Assembly (NCBI GenBank): GCA_032164295.1
Contig: JAJHTX010000029.1
Span: 1-18,362 of the forward strand
Length of the DNA stretch: 18,362 nt
Source: Inonotus obliquus
Taxonomy: Eukaryota; Basidiomycota; Agaricomycetes; Hymenochaetales; Hymenochaetaceae
Direction of reading: 5' to 3'
Of the stretch, positions 1 through 9,237 are shown piece after piece. How positions within the stretch are numbered: the first letter of the stretch is position 1; every line of letters starts with the position of its first letter. The position numbers and the translations under genes are program-made. The notes beneath the pieces are model-generated. The model was given only the letters and a program-made list of their open reading frames with translations. It ran no database searches and was not told where the DNA came from.

Positions 1-40
1 TAAACTATTTTTAGCTTTACCCTTAAATATTGTTGTGTTT

Positions 41-462
41 TTAATATTTAATACTTATCAATTCTTGATTGTTTTTTCTTACAGCTCTGATAGCTTCTTC
101 TAGTCTATAGTCTACTAATATTTTTAGTTTAGCTTGTTCAGTTTCATTTAAAATTGGTTGATCTAATTCTTGTTAGGCAACTATAAACTCAGCCTGTTTC
201 GCATCTGCTTTATAACGAGAGTTTGCTACTGCTTGAAAACGAGGGGCCGCATTCACTAGATGATCTCTAAATGATTCAATCATTTGATTTAGCTCTTCAT
301 TTTAGCTCGAATTTTCTTATTCAACCCTACTTCTCTGAGAGATCTTTGTTCCAACAAAGTAAGATTTTCTTTACTAATTTGATACCTAATCCACTGGTCT
401 GTACTCCTTTCCGCTAAAGAAACAGGAAGTATATATTTTACGACAAAATTTCTTGTTTTCAA
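41..462 (-). pseudogene. Broken accessory ORF of unknown function
   Basis: Read on the minus strand, a frame opens after a UAA and can start at TTG (460-462). It runs through KYILPVSLAERSTDQW and LLEQRSLREVGLNKK, then stops near 300. The frame one base back (-1) opens at about that point (NEELNQMIESF) and continues through NAAPRFQAVANSRYKADAKQ, with one internal UAA, to a UAA at 41-43. The joined product would be about 140 residues: charged, probably helical, with no membrane segment. I do not recognise the family. The coherent composition on both sides of the shift suggests a formerly single gene. The shift site is not a canonical slippery heptamer, so decay is the simpler reading. The second frame has its own ATG (at QMIE), so two overlapping small genes are also possible. 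It lies downstream of rps3 on the same strand. Confidence 0.4.
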
Positions 463-859
463 GGTTTATGCTTATAAAAATTTTAGTAGTTAAATGTAAT
501 AACAACAAGTAACAAATGTAATACAAGTAATAATTTTAATAATAATATAAATAAATATAATTCAAAATATCGAGATTATCAAAATAATAACAAAAGTTAT
601 TCAAAAAACAAATAGCAAAAAAACATTAATAAAAAATACTGTTACTTTTTTTGAAATATTCCTTGATTTAGCGAGAAACGATTAAAAAAAAATTTATTTT
701 ATTTATTTTTTTTTGTTTAACTCATAAAGGGCAATATAATATTGTTAAGTATTTCTGTGATTCAGATATACTTGAAGGGGTAATAGTTAAGCTAATTTTA
801 AGTTAAACTTCACAAACTTACAAACAAATTTGTCTTATTTGTTTATATTTGTTTAGGTT
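463..859. other. AT-rich spacer between the broken ORF and rps3
   Basis: No reading frame or RNA gene recognised. It holds A/T tracts and, close to the rps3 stop codon, the hairpin listed at 747-773. It corresponds to the 3' side of rps3. Confidence 0.5.
747..773 (-). other. Hairpin downstream of rps3
   Basis: AAGTAT-T-TCTG / CAGA-T-ATACTT forms a 6+4 bp stem with one T:T mismatch and a 5-nt loop. It sits about 85 bp past the rps3 stop codon on the rps3 transcript, so it could mark a 3' processing or stability point. That role is inferred from position only. Confidence 0.35.
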
Positions 860-2446
860 TTATCTAAATATTTGACTTAATCTTACTGTAAAATTAAATG
901 CTCCTTTTTTAGTTTTATCTGTAAACATTGATCTTTCTATCATTTTTACATTTAATCTATCAAAGTTTCCTCTTTGAGCTCGTTTTACCGTAAATCTAGG
1001 TATTATTCTTTCTTTAAAGGGTCTACCTGCTAATTTAATATTAACACCTGAAATACCAGAAGGGTAAGCTACTGGTTCATTCAATATTTTTGTATATAAA
1101 GCATTTATATTTTTATGTTCTTGTAAAGAAGACACCTTAATAAAATTTTTTCTTTTAAATATTTTAATTTTTTTAAAAAGTCTAGAAACAATTCTAATGA
1201 ATTTTCTATTATAACTTAGACTGTTTAAATATTGCACTAAAATATTACTATCTTGATATGGTCTATATAATCTTACTAATTCTAATTCGACTTCAGTATT
1301 AAATAATTTAGCCAAATAATCACAAAGATATGTAAATTTATCACTATAAATGGTTGTAATATTATTATTATTTGAACCTCTATCTGAAAACGAGTCAGTT
1401 AAATTTACTTTTAAATCTATAGAGTTTAAATTATTAAATTTATCATTATAAACACTAAAATTATTAGATTCAGCAGCAAAATTAGAAGATTCCCTTACAG
1501 AAGGATGAAATTCATCTAGTATTCTATTAGTTTTAATATAATAAAATAAATGGATAATAATTCTAGGTTTATTTAAACTTTTATTTTTAGACTCAGATAA
1601 ATTTATTTCATTTTCTTCTTCAAGAATACTAATTTGAGGGTAAACAATATTAAATATAGGTTTACTTATTAAACAACCTTTAGCTAAAAAAGCTAATTTT
1701 AATAATTCTGCTGCTTTTTCCAATTTAAACAAGTATTTATTACTTTTTTTAAAAAGAAAAAAATCAAAGTAACTAGTAGATAAATTAAAATCATATTTTG
1801 TTATTAAGTTTAAAAAATATCGAATTTTATATGAGATTTCTTTATTATTGTTATTTTCATTTATTAAATCTGTTTCTAAATTTTGGTTTGAAGATTTTAG
1901 TTCTTTACCTTTATTTTTTGTTAGAAAGTTTAAGGCGTTGATTAAGCAAGGATAAAAATCTTTTGTTGAATTTAAAGACATAAATAAGCCTGTATTTTCC
2001 AATTTAGGATTAGATGCATATTTAATATTAGATTCAACCATGTTTGAAACTTTGGAATTTTTATCTGAAATATTTATATAATTTAAATTGTCTAATTTAC
2101 AAACTTCAAGTTTTCGGTTTGAACCTTTAATTAAACTTGAAATTGTTAATTCACTATTATTATTATTCGAAGACTCACTTACTTCTTGATTTAAGTTTGT
2201 GTTAAGTTCAGATTTCGCATAATTTTTATTTAAAATAGAATTTTTAATAGAATCCTTATTTAACGAAACAAATTTTAAATCTAAAGATTTTGTTTTTAAA
2301 TTATCTATATTATTTTTTAAATTTTGTGCAATATTTTCTCTATCAAAAGTGTTAAAAATATTTGCTTTTTCGATACCAATTGAAGAATTAATAGCTGGAT
2401 TTATATTAATAGAATTTGAATTATTACTTATTTTATTTTCTGTCAC
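860..2446 (-). CDS. rps3: Mitochondrial ribosomal protein S3 (Rps3)
   Basis: Encodes the small-subunit ribosomal protein uS3, made inside the mitochondrion. It is 528 residues long from a GTG start at 2444-2446; the frame stays open a little further upstream, to a UAA, without any ATG, so the exact start is uncertain. The N-terminal ~200 residues are Asn/Ser/Lys-rich and poorly conserved, as in many free-standing fungal mitochondrial Rps3 proteins. The recognisable part is the C-terminus: SGVNIKLAGRPFKERIIPR, then RFTVKRAQRGNF, then FTDKTKKGAFNFTVRLSQ. These match the G-(I/V)-K-(I/L)-AGR...P(R)xTVK...G...TK(K)GA layout of the Rps3/Var1 family. No Trp codons are present and the stop is UAA. 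No intron or homing-endonuclease fusion is visible. It lies on the same strand as the tRNAs and rns to its right, consistent with shared transcription. Confidence 0.9.
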   Translation of the reverse strand: MTENKISNNSNSININPAINSSIGIEKANIFNTFDRENIAQNLKNNIDNLKTKSLDLKFVSLNKDSIKNSILNKNYAKSELNTNLNQEVSESSNNNNSELTISSLIKGSNRKLEVCKLDNLNYINISDKNSKVSNMVESNIKYASNPKLENTGLFMSLNSTKDFYPCLINALNFLTKNKGKELKSSNQNLETDLINENNNNKEISYKIRYFLNLITKYDFNLSTSYFDFFLFKKSNKYLFKLEKAAELLKLAFLAKGCLISKPIFNIVYPQISILEEENEINLSESKNKSLNKPRIIIHLFYYIKTNRILDEFHPSVRESSNFAAESNNFSVYNDKFNNLNSIDLKVNLTDSFSDRGSNNNNITTIYSDKFTYLCDYLAKLFNTEVELELVRLYRPYQDSNILVQYLNSLSYNRKFIRIVSRLFKKIKIFKRKNFIKVSSLQEHKNINALYTKILNEPVAYPSGISGVNIKLAGRPFKERIIPRFTVKRAQRGNFDRLNVKMIERSMFTDKTKKGAFNFTVRLSQIFR

Positions 2447-3078
2447 CTTGAGATTAATATATAAAATTTTTGGCGAATTATACGTGCCGAATGTTTAACC
2501 AACCCAAATAGTTTGTATAAACTATTCCAATTCTTTTTACAAAAAATTGTTAAGGCTAACTCAATCTAATAATTAAAATAATTAACTTTATTTAACTTAC
2601 TTTCTCTTATTCTTATTTTTTAAATTACAAAAATTATAATCAATATAACAAAAAAAAAGAAATTTTAAATAAATATTGAGTTGTACTATCTATACTTACC
2701 TTTTTTTCTTACTAAAATTTTTTATTTTGGTAGTGTTAATGCAATGTTTGTTTACATCTAACAAAAGAAAGGGAGTACTAGCTTTAATAAAGTTTTATTA
2801 ACTTCTTAAATTTTTGGATTAATTCTTTCAATTAAAAACCAAAAGAAACAGAAGGCTATTATTAGTTGCGAAAGACTATTTTACAAGTTTAGACAGAGTA
2901 GTTTAAGGTCGACTACATATTGATTTGAATACTCAGGACCTGCTTACTATTTAAATTTTATATCCTAGAGTGTAGATAAAATTTTTATTTTTTTTTTTTA
3001 GTTTAGTTGTTTAGTTTTTAGAATTAAAAAAAAAAGTTGATTTTCGACTCTTGAGACTTCTAAAAAAATTAAACTTTA
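2447..3078. other. Spacer 5' of rps3
   Basis: About 630 bp without a supportable gene. It contains a hairpin with 8-bp arms (AATAGTTT/AAACTATT at about 2506-2525) that would lie in the rps3 5' leader, and several A/T runs. No tRNA fold was found. Confidence 0.45.
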
Positions 3079-3152
3079 CAAGAGCGAGGTGACTTGAACA
3101 CCTACCGATGATTTTGGAGATCGCCATACTAACCAATTAATACTACGCTCTT
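3079..3152 (-). tRNA. trnW: tRNA-Trp (CCA)
   Basis: On the minus strand it folds as acceptor AAGAGCG/CGCTCTT (7 bp), U8 A9, D-stem GTAT/GTAT, anticodon loop CTCCAAA with U33 and anticodon CCA, variable CGGT, T-arm AGGTG-TTCAAGT-CACCT and discriminator G. The anticodon stem has one C:A mismatch. The GATCTCCAAAATC arm resembles bacterial tRNA-Trp. The CCA anticodon pairs with UGG. Many fungal mitochondria that read UGA as Trp carry UCA here, so this tRNA alone is not expected to decode UGA well. Confidence 0.9.
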
Positions 3153-3221
3153 TAAAAAGATAACACAAAATCATTTAAATTTTATACTTTTGTAAAAATT
3201 GTTTGAATATAAATAAAGCTA

Positions 3222-3294
3222 AACATCTTATTGGAGTCGAACCAATAAACAGTTGCTTCGATGGCAAACGCTGTACCAATTCAGCTAAAGATGT
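3222..3294 (-). tRNA. tRNA with anticodon TCG (Arg by anticodon; Gly-like arm)
   Basis: Minus-strand cloverleaf: acceptor ACATCTT/AAGATGT (7 bp perfect), U8 A9, D-arm GCTG-AATTGGTA-CAGC, anticodon stem TTTGC/GCAAC (outermost pair mismatched), T-arm ATTGG-TTCGACT-CCAAT. The 7-nt anticodon loop is CATCGAA, placing TCG at 34-36, which would read CGN Arg. Position 33 is A instead of the near-universal U. The arm otherwise resembles tRNA-Gly loops of the type CTTCCAA, so the gene may be a changed Gly tRNA or a true Arg(UCG). The cloverleaf is secure; the amino-acid identity is not. Confidence 0.75.
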
Positions 3295-3712
3295 ATAATT
3301 TAATTTAAAATACTTATAAAATTTTATCTTAAATTAATTTTATAAAAAAAATTTAAATTTTTAATTTTTAATTTAATTTTATTTTATTTTATTTTATTAG
3401 CTAATAAAAAGGGTCTCTGTAATATATTTGTATAATTTACCTTACTAAGACCGTAGAGTAAAATGAAAAAGCTACAAAACTTAATACAGTAAAAAATTTT
3501 TTATTTTTGCTTATAAAAAAACTTATAACTATTTTCAGTGTAGTAAAAAAAAGAGGATTTAAGCCTTTTGAATTTCAAAGGCATTAAATTTTAATAACAA
3601 AACACCTCTAATAACGTAGAATAGGAAAATAGATTTCAAATCAGTACAAAAAGGAAAAAAATAAGATTAACAAAAGAATTTTATTTTTTGTACACTTTAT
3701 ACTTGGTATTTT
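3295..3712. other. tRNA spacer with palindromes
   Basis: AT-rich. It holds a TTTTA-type simple repeat (about 3360-3398), a perfect 18-bp palindrome TTTTATTAGCTAATAAAA at 3392-3409, and a hairpin-like element at about 3553-3611 with AGAGG/CCTCT ends around a GCCTTT/AAAGGC stem. The last was tested as a tRNA and does not give a complete cloverleaf. Confidence 0.45.
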
Positions 3713-3795
3713 ACGAGTAAAGAGACTTGAACTCTTACAATCAAATAAATCATGAATACCTAAAATTCACCCGGCTACCATTTCGGCATACTCGT
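3713..3795 (-). tRNA. trnL: tRNA-Leu (TAG)
   Basis: Class II tRNA of 83 nt on the minus strand. Acceptor ACGAGTA/TACTCGT is 7 bp perfect. The anticodon stem TGAAT/ATTCA encloses loop TTTAGGT with U33 and anticodon TAG (reads CUN). A long variable arm follows, as expected for Leu, then T-arm AAGAG-TTCAAGT-CTCTT. Confidence 0.92.
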
Positions 3796-4127
3796 TATAT
3801 TTAAAATAAAATTTAATAACAATATAAATTATTATAATAATATTTTTTGCTTCTTTACTAAATAAGCTATTTTGTATATTTTAATTCTTTTTAAAATAGC
3901 CTATTAATTAGCTATTCTGTAGCTTTTATTAAAGTTAAACCTTCTTTTTTTAGATAAAAAGAAAAATTAACAATCAAAGATTTTAACTTAATAATATAAT
4001 TTATATATTTGAAGTTAAAATTAAAAAAGGTATTTCAGTGAAAATATAACTTAACAATATATAATAACTATTTATAGTTTAATTTTTATATTACCTAGTA
4101 CTATATTGAATATGTTTTATTTTAAAA
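3796..4127. other. AT-rich spacer between trnL and trnV
   Basis: No gene seen. It includes an inverted repeat GCTATTTT/AAAATAGC (around 3868-3900), followed by related AATAGC/GCTATT words. Confidence 0.45.
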
Positions 4128-4198
4128 TAGGGAGTAGAGTAATCGAAACTCTGTCAATAAAGTGTAAATTTATCGCTAAACCACTCAGCTAACTCCCC
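4128..4198 (-). tRNA. trnV: tRNA-Val (TAC)
   Basis: Minus-strand cloverleaf: acceptor GGGGAGT/ACTCCCT (one G:U), U8 A9, 3-bp D-stem GCT/AGC, anticodon stem ATAAA/TTTAT around loop TTTACAC (U33, anticodon TAC, reads GUN), variable TGAC, T-arm AGAGT-TTCGATT-ACTCT, discriminator A. Confidence 0.9.
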
Positions 4199-4554
4199 CT
4201 CAATTTTTAAATTTAACCTTGCCCTTTTTGGTTTTAGCTAAAAAACAACAAAACTAAATTTATACTAATTAAACTAATATAGAAAATAAAATTTTTATAT
4301 TATTTATAAAATATTTTTTGAAAAAATATATTTGCATTAAGTAAAAACAAAAAAAAATTTTTTATTTTTTATTTTATTTTTCTAATTTAATTTATTTTAT
4401 TTTATTTTATTTTTATTTTTATTTTATTTTTTTTTTTATTTTATTTTTCTAATTTAATTTATTTTATTTTTATTATATTTTTATTTTATTATTAAAGATA
4501 TTATCTATAATTTAACTTTACTTTAATTAGTGAATGGGGGTAAAATTAATTATA
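4199..4554. other. Simple-repeat spacer 3' of rns
   Basis: Dominated by TTTTA/ATTTT simple repeats. One longer block (TTTTATTTTTCTAATTTAAT followed by TTATTTTATTTT) occurs twice, at about 4370-4410 and 4437-4470. Such tracts are prone to slippage. No gene recognised. Confidence 0.5.
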
Positions 4555-6368
4555 AAATATCCAGCTGCACCTTCCAGTACAACTACCCTGCTATGACTTT
4601 TGAGATGTTACTCAAATGGATTAAATAAATTTAATAATAATTAATATTGAAACTATTTTATATTATAAAACATAAAACTTTTTACAGCTCTACTTTATAA
4701 CTTTAATTAAGTAAACAAAGTAAAGATATAAATTATTATTTCGCTTTATTTTCCACCAAAATAAGCTCCTTCCCAGCGACAGACGGTTAGTTCATCTCGG
4801 ATTTTTGCTTCACCGTTGCGCCTAATGATCAACGATTACTCGAAATTCCTCCTTCATGCCACCAAGTTTCAGGCGACAATCCGTAACATTAATTTATTAT
4901 TTTGATTTTTTTTAGTGATTAGCTTATCCTTATGCTCTTTAGTTTTTATATTTAAATCAAATAAAAAAAGATTTAAACAGTTTAAAACTAACTTTCTTTT
5001 TCAAGAAAGGTAAGAGAAGTTTTGCGTCACTTTGTGAAAATCTTTATAGCACGTCGATAGCCCAGTTCATGAGGGCCATAAGGGCTTGTCTTAGCCCCAA
5101 ATGAAACTTTATCAGAATCATAAATTGTTAAGTACAAATTAACAATAGGGATTGCGTCCGTTAACGGATTTAACCTCACTCCTCACGATACGGACTGAAG
5201 ACAGCCATGCAACACCTGTATTAAGCACCTGTTATCTTTAACAATAAAAATAACAAAATAACTCCTTTAAATTTAAAGTTTTTATACAAGAACTGGTAAG
5301 GTTTTACGCGGACTATCGCATTAAATAACATGCTTCACTTCGTTTGCTCCGAAACCGACTAATTTTTTTGTTTTCAACTTTGCAGTCGTACTCACAAGGC
5401 GGAATGGTTTTCGTGTTAACATCGTCTCTAGTTTATATTCTCCCTAGTAACTACCATTCATCGTTGACAGTGAGGGATACAAGGGTCTCTAATCCTTTTT
5501 TCTGTCCTCACCTTCGTTTCTCAGCGTCAATCTTTATTGGATAAAAGCCTTCGCCCTTAACACTCTACTTGTTGTATTCGGTTAGTACACCTGTTATCAA
5601 GCATTGTTTTAACCTCTTTTAGATTCTAGCTTTAATTGACCTTCTGTTAAATATTATAATAGTACAAAAGTAGTATTATAATAGTAAACTTAATTTTAGA
5701 TACTTAAAGCCGCCTACAAACCCTTTACGCCTGATCAAGACGAATAACGTTTGCGTCTCTCGCCTTACCGAGTCTTCTGGCACGAGTACTTGGACGACAC
5801 TAATAGTAAAGTAATATCATTATTTTCCTTTACGTTATCCCCGATGACACACCAAGGATTTCAGTTAGCTAGTTCACTCTTGCGAGCATTGACTAATATT
5901 CTTGACTGCTGGTAGCAAAACGCTACTTGGGAGATTTCAATCCCAATGTGGTCATTAGTTCTGTCAAACTTGACTATCGATCGTCGGCTTGGGAGGCTTC
6001 TACCCTGCCAACTACCTAATCGAATGTAATTTGAATCCCTGTTGCGGAAAATTTCCCTTTCTTTCTTTAAAGTTTACCTTTTGTTTTATTCTTTATATAC
6101 TTTAAAGGTTTCTTAGGCCTGAAAAGTTTCACTGGTAGAAAAAAAAAGTTTTGTTCTAGTTTATGAAAAAGAATTATCTTCAATTTCTGAAGTCTACAAG
6201 GGTATCTCAATTACAATACTCACCCGTACACCTTGTACACTTAAATCATAAAATTTGTTTAATTTTAATTAACATTTTTGTTAATATTGATTAACTGTGT
6301 ACAAACGATTTGCATGTCTTAAAACTACTGAAAAACGTTCAATCGGAACCAAAATTAAATTCCTACTT
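4555..6368 (-). rRNA. rns: Small subunit ribosomal RNA (rns)
   Basis: The mitochondrial 16S-like rRNA, read on the minus strand. The 3' end is marked by GCAGCTGGAT at about 4558-4567, the counterpart of the bacterial 3' terminus. The decoding-region blocks follow at 4770-4880. The equivalents of the 1100 region (GCAACGAGC-type) are at about 5150-5215, the 900 region at 5290-5405 and the 790 loop near 5480-5505. The 530 loop (GTGCCAGAAGACTCGGTAA) lies at about 5764-5782. The helix 18 to helix 12 region (the counterpart of CTGCTGCCTCCCGTAGG on the plus strand) is near 5908-5940. The 5' domain ends with GATTGAACG and GACATGCAA at about 6310-6350. Total is about 1.8 kb with AT-rich variable-loop expansions and no intron. 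Both ends are judged by similarity and may be off by 10-20 nt. Confidence 0.93.
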
Positions 6369-7104
6369 TTTTTTATAAAAAAAGAATTGTTACTTTCTTT
6401 TTTTAATATTTTATATGCGTTTAGCAATATTTATTATCTCTTATAAACACTTATATTTGTTCTAAAACACTTTATTAACACTAGTATATACGTAGTAACA
6501 ATTAATAACACTAATTTATGTTCAATATAAACTATATTAACACTAATATATGCTTAATAACACTTAAGAACACTTATAAATATAATTGTATAATTACACT
6601 TTTGTAACAATAATAAAATATCTAGCTTTAAAAGTTTAAAGTACAACAGAACAAAATAATAATCAAGTTTAAATAATTAATAAAAATTTTACTGTTTTGT
6701 AATTAATTTAATTTAAATGTTAGTAATAGTTTTATTAATTTTGCTAATTAATCCAGTTTTATTTTTACTACTGTTAATAACAATAGACGAGTCAGACACT
6801 CGATGACTTTTATTGGCAAATTTATTTCGAATAACGACTATAGCAAATAAACTATTAATAATATTAATAGTTGTTAAGTTAAGGCTGGCAATATACAGGG
6901 GGTATTGTTTACTTTACTATAATAGAGCTTATAAGACTAATGCGCCTGTGAGCGAACTAAATTTGTCTCATTTCTAGATTTAAAAAACAAAGTAACTATT
7001 TTTATTAAATCATTAGTTAATTTTACAGAAAAATATGTTTATAATTAGTAAAAAATATTTATTGTTATATTATTCTATTTCAAGAATATTAATTAAAACT
7101 TTAG
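6369..7104. other. rns upstream region and leader of the plasmid-like ORFs
   Basis: No gene recognised in about 735 bp. The left part has the AACACT repeats (separate entry). At 6790-6830 there is a small hairpin CGAGT-CAGAC-ACTCG, and around 6890-6950 a GC-richer patch with a CAGGGGGTATTG word. This is where a promoter for rns (leftward) and for the ORF at 7105 (rightward) would be expected. No motif was firm enough to call. Confidence 0.4.
6440..6580. repeat. Degenerate ~31-bp repeat with AACACT core
   Basis: The block TTAACACTARTATAT-type starts at about 6475, 6505 and 6537 (spacing 30 and 32). Further AACACT words occur near 6446, 6465, 6559 and 6569. It begins about 70 bp upstream of the rns 5' end. 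Its position fits a promoter or control region for rns, but no known promoter sequence was matched. Confidence 0.5.
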
Positions 7105-7977
7105 TTGTTACAAACATTTTTTACTGCTATTATTATTTATCTTGCTCAAATAATGGAAATTAATCACCAACTTACTTGGGTTTTAGCCTTAGTTTTAATA
7201 TTTGGATGTTTCTATTTCTTTAAAGATGTAATGTTTGATCTAACCAATAAAATTTATTCTATTATTAGAAATTTATTTAAAATATTTATTAATTATTTAA
7301 ATGATATTAAACATAATGTTGATAATACTAATTTTGATAAATTTAATAATCAAATTAAAGATCATATTAAAGAAAATAAAAAATCTATTTATTCACATGC
7401 TAAAGAGGCTTATGGCTCACTATCTGAGAGTGGGAAACTTGATGATATACAGCCTAAAGCTAAATCTAGTTATTTATCATATAAAACTATACTTATTATT
7501 ACTGGTGTAGCTGCAATATTAGGTTTCATGTACATTGGATACTACAATTATGATGATTTAACTCCTATTTTACAAAAAACTTTTGATATTTTAATTGAAG
7601 TACCTCATGTTGTACTTTGGAAAATTCCTAAAACAATATTTTGGGACAAACCTAAAAAATTTGTTTATGATTTACCGAAAAAAACAATTAGAGGGGTTAA
7701 AAGTGTTTTTAATTTATTAAAAAGAAAAATGGGAATTGGTTCTAATAGATTACCCAGACCGGCTACTGATCCTAATAACTCTATACCTAGACCTCCTACT
7801 GAACCTAGTTGTAGCGGTTCAACCCTTCCTTCTATAACTTATCCTAGTTCAACACCAAAACCAAATGAGACAGGTATTTTTTCTCCTATAACTAATTGGT
7901 GGAAAAATTATAGACGAGAATTAGCTTTAGATCGTTCACATCAAGCTGGAATGAATGCAAAGATAGAAAGATGGTAA
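7105..7977 (+). CDS. Two-span membrane protein of plasmid type, unknown function
   Basis: 290 residues from a TTG start that directly follows a UAG; an in-frame ATG at 7153 (MEINHQLTW) is an alternative start. Two hydrophobic segments are visible: residues about 24-43 (TWVLALVLIFGCFYFF) and 128-147 (ILIITGVAAILGFMYIGYY). A charged Asn/Lys-rich stretch lies between them. After the second come a basic region and a Pro/Ser/Thr-rich tail (PRPATDPNNSIPRPPTEP), then NWWKNYRRELALD. All Trp codons are UGG. I do not recognise a family. It is the first of three plus-strand ORFs and lies away from core genes, which suggests plasmid origin. After the UAA stop the same frame stays open, apart from one further UAA, to 8145. 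Confidence 0.65.
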   Translation: MLQTFFTAIIIYLAQIMEINHQLTWVLALVLIFGCFYFFKDVMFDLTNKIYSIIRNLFKIFINYLNDIKHNVDNTNFDKFNNQIKDHIKENKKSIYSHAKEAYGSLSESGKLDDIQPKAKSSYLSYKTILIITGVAAILGFMYIGYYNYDDLTPILQKTFDILIEVPHVVLWKIPKTIFWDKPKKFVYDLPKKTIRGVKSVFNLLKRKMGIGSNRLPRPATDPNNSIPRPPTEPSCSGSTLPSITYPSSTPKPNETGIFSPITNWWKNYRRELALDRSHQAGMNAKIERW

Positions 7978-8145
7978 CGATAACTAAGTAAAAAACCTAC
8001 AAGTGAATTTAAAGGTGGAAAATTGCATGAGAGATTAGAAAGAGCTATTAGAAATGAAGCAGCCAGTTCTGGTTCCGTAAGAGGTAACCGCAAAATAGGA
8101 GTACGCAAGAGTAATCCGCCATCTTCTGGTTCTAATGTTGTGTAA
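7978..8145 (+). pseudogene. In-frame continuation of the preceding ORF past two UAA codons
   Basis: In the same frame as the 7105 ORF, after UAA at 7975-7977, the sequence reads Arg, UAA (7981-7983), then KKPTSEFKGGKLHERLERAI and RNEAASSGSVRGNRK to a UAA at 8143-8145. The composition is protein-like (charged helix, then a basic Gly/Ser tail). This suggests the ancestral protein was about 55 residues longer and has been cut by point mutations, or that UAA is read through. Confidence 0.45.
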
Positions 8146-8231
8146 GTGATTAAACTTAAATAGAAGAGAGAGAGTTTTTTACAAGATATTTTCTGAACAT
8201 TTGTAATATGACAAAATTTAAAATTTAAATC

Positions 8232-9122
8232 GTGCCTTTAAGATATTATATTTATCCTATTTTTTCATTAGCAAAAGTTCTACTTAGACCTTTTGTTATT
8301 TCTGTCGTAAATAATTCTTCTGTTTATAAAGCTTTATGGAGTTTTGCTAGTTTTGCAATTACTAACGTTGGTTTTACTAATGGAGTTTTAATTTTATTAA
8401 ATATTAGAAGATACATTTTTGGTGTAATTAATTTAACTTCTTTGTCTAAAATTATTTATAATTATAACCCTATTGCTTGGGGTATTCTCGAGTTAGTTCT
8501 AAAACCTGAATTAAATAAAATTATAGCTAATGGTGTAAACTTCCAATTTGGTATCAAAAAAGCTATTAATTGGATTGTTTTTAATGCTTTTCTTCTTATT
8601 TTCAATACGATTATTAAATCTTTTATCAAAATTAGTACGATTACTGTTTGTTCTACTTTAGCTCTATTGTGGTTTGCTAGTGTTGGTAATGCTAAAAACA
8701 TTTTTACTATTGCTATTGAGATGAAAAATCTTATTGCTCAGTATTTATTCTTAAATTTACCCTCTCCTAGTAAATATCCGATTGACAAAAGTTGGACTCT
8801 TAGTCTGTATCACTTTTTAGTTAAATGTAAAGTATATTTTGCTAATTGTAAAGAGTATTTAACTAAATATTTTTATAAAGATCAAGATAATTTTACACAT
8901 TTAACTAAATTTGGTAAAGTTTATGATCAAAATATTAAATTAAAAAGCATTAAAGATAATTACCTTTACAACTTTAATGATTATAGTTATGATCAAGTCT
9001 TTAAATTTACTGTAACTGAAAATTTTATTAATAATAATAATTTTGAGGTTATAGTTTTAAGTTTTAATCATTATATTAATTTTTTAAACCATTTATATAA
9101 TGAATATAATTTATTTATTTAA
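8232..9122 (+). CDS. Membrane protein of unknown function
   Basis: 296 residues from GTG at 8232, six bases after an in-frame UAA; no upstream ATG is available, and the next Met is far inside. The N-terminal ~155 residues are strongly hydrophobic, with likely spans around residues 15-58 (VISVVNN, LWSFASFAITNVGF, GVLILLNI) and 108-152 (INWIVFNAFLLIF, STITVCSTLALLWFASVG). The C-terminal ~140 residues are soluble, rich in Tyr, Phe, Asn and Lys. All Trp codons are UGG. No family recognised. It follows the 7105 ORF in the same direction by 254 bp and precedes the 9238 ORF by 115 bp, so the three may be co-transcribed. Origin from a mitochondrial linear plasmid is inferred from context. Confidence 0.65.
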   Translation: MPLRYYIYPIFSLAKVLLRPFVISVVNNSSVYKALWSFASFAITNVGFTNGVLILLNIRRYIFGVINLTSLSKIIYNYNPIAWGILELVLKPELNKIIANGVNFQFGIKKAINWIVFNAFLLIFNTIIKSFIKISTITVCSTLALLWFASVGNAKNIFTIAIEMKNLIAQYLFLNLPSPSKYPIDKSWTLSLYHFLVKCKVYFANCKEYLTKYFYKDQDNFTHLTKFGKVYDQNIKLKSIKDNYLYNFNDYSYDQVFKFTVTENFINNNNFEVIVLSFNHYINFLNHLYNEYNLFI

Positions 9123-9237
9123 AGTTTTAGAGCTTTTTAAATCTTCAAGGTTTGGAGTACACCTTCCGTACTAATAGATATGTGTATAAACTAAATAGTA
9201 GTAATATTAAAAATATAAAATTTTATTTTTAATCTTT

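Noticed and set aside
3553..3611. Possible extra tRNA between the TCG tRNA and tRNA-Leu
   Set aside because: AGAGG/CCTCT ends and a GCCTTT/AAAGGC stem exist, but no D-arm plus T-arm combination with a valid anticodon loop could be built on either strand.
5344..5544. 66-codon plus-strand frame
   Set aside because: It lies fully inside rns, antisense to the conserved 900 and 790 regions; it is open by chance because of rRNA conservation.
7301..7510. 69-codon plus-strand frame with Ile/Leu-rich product
   Set aside because: Out-of-frame shadow of the 7105-7977 ORF in AT-rich sequence.
8462..8701. 79-codon minus-strand frame
   Set aside because: Shadow of the plus-strand membrane ORF 8232-9122.
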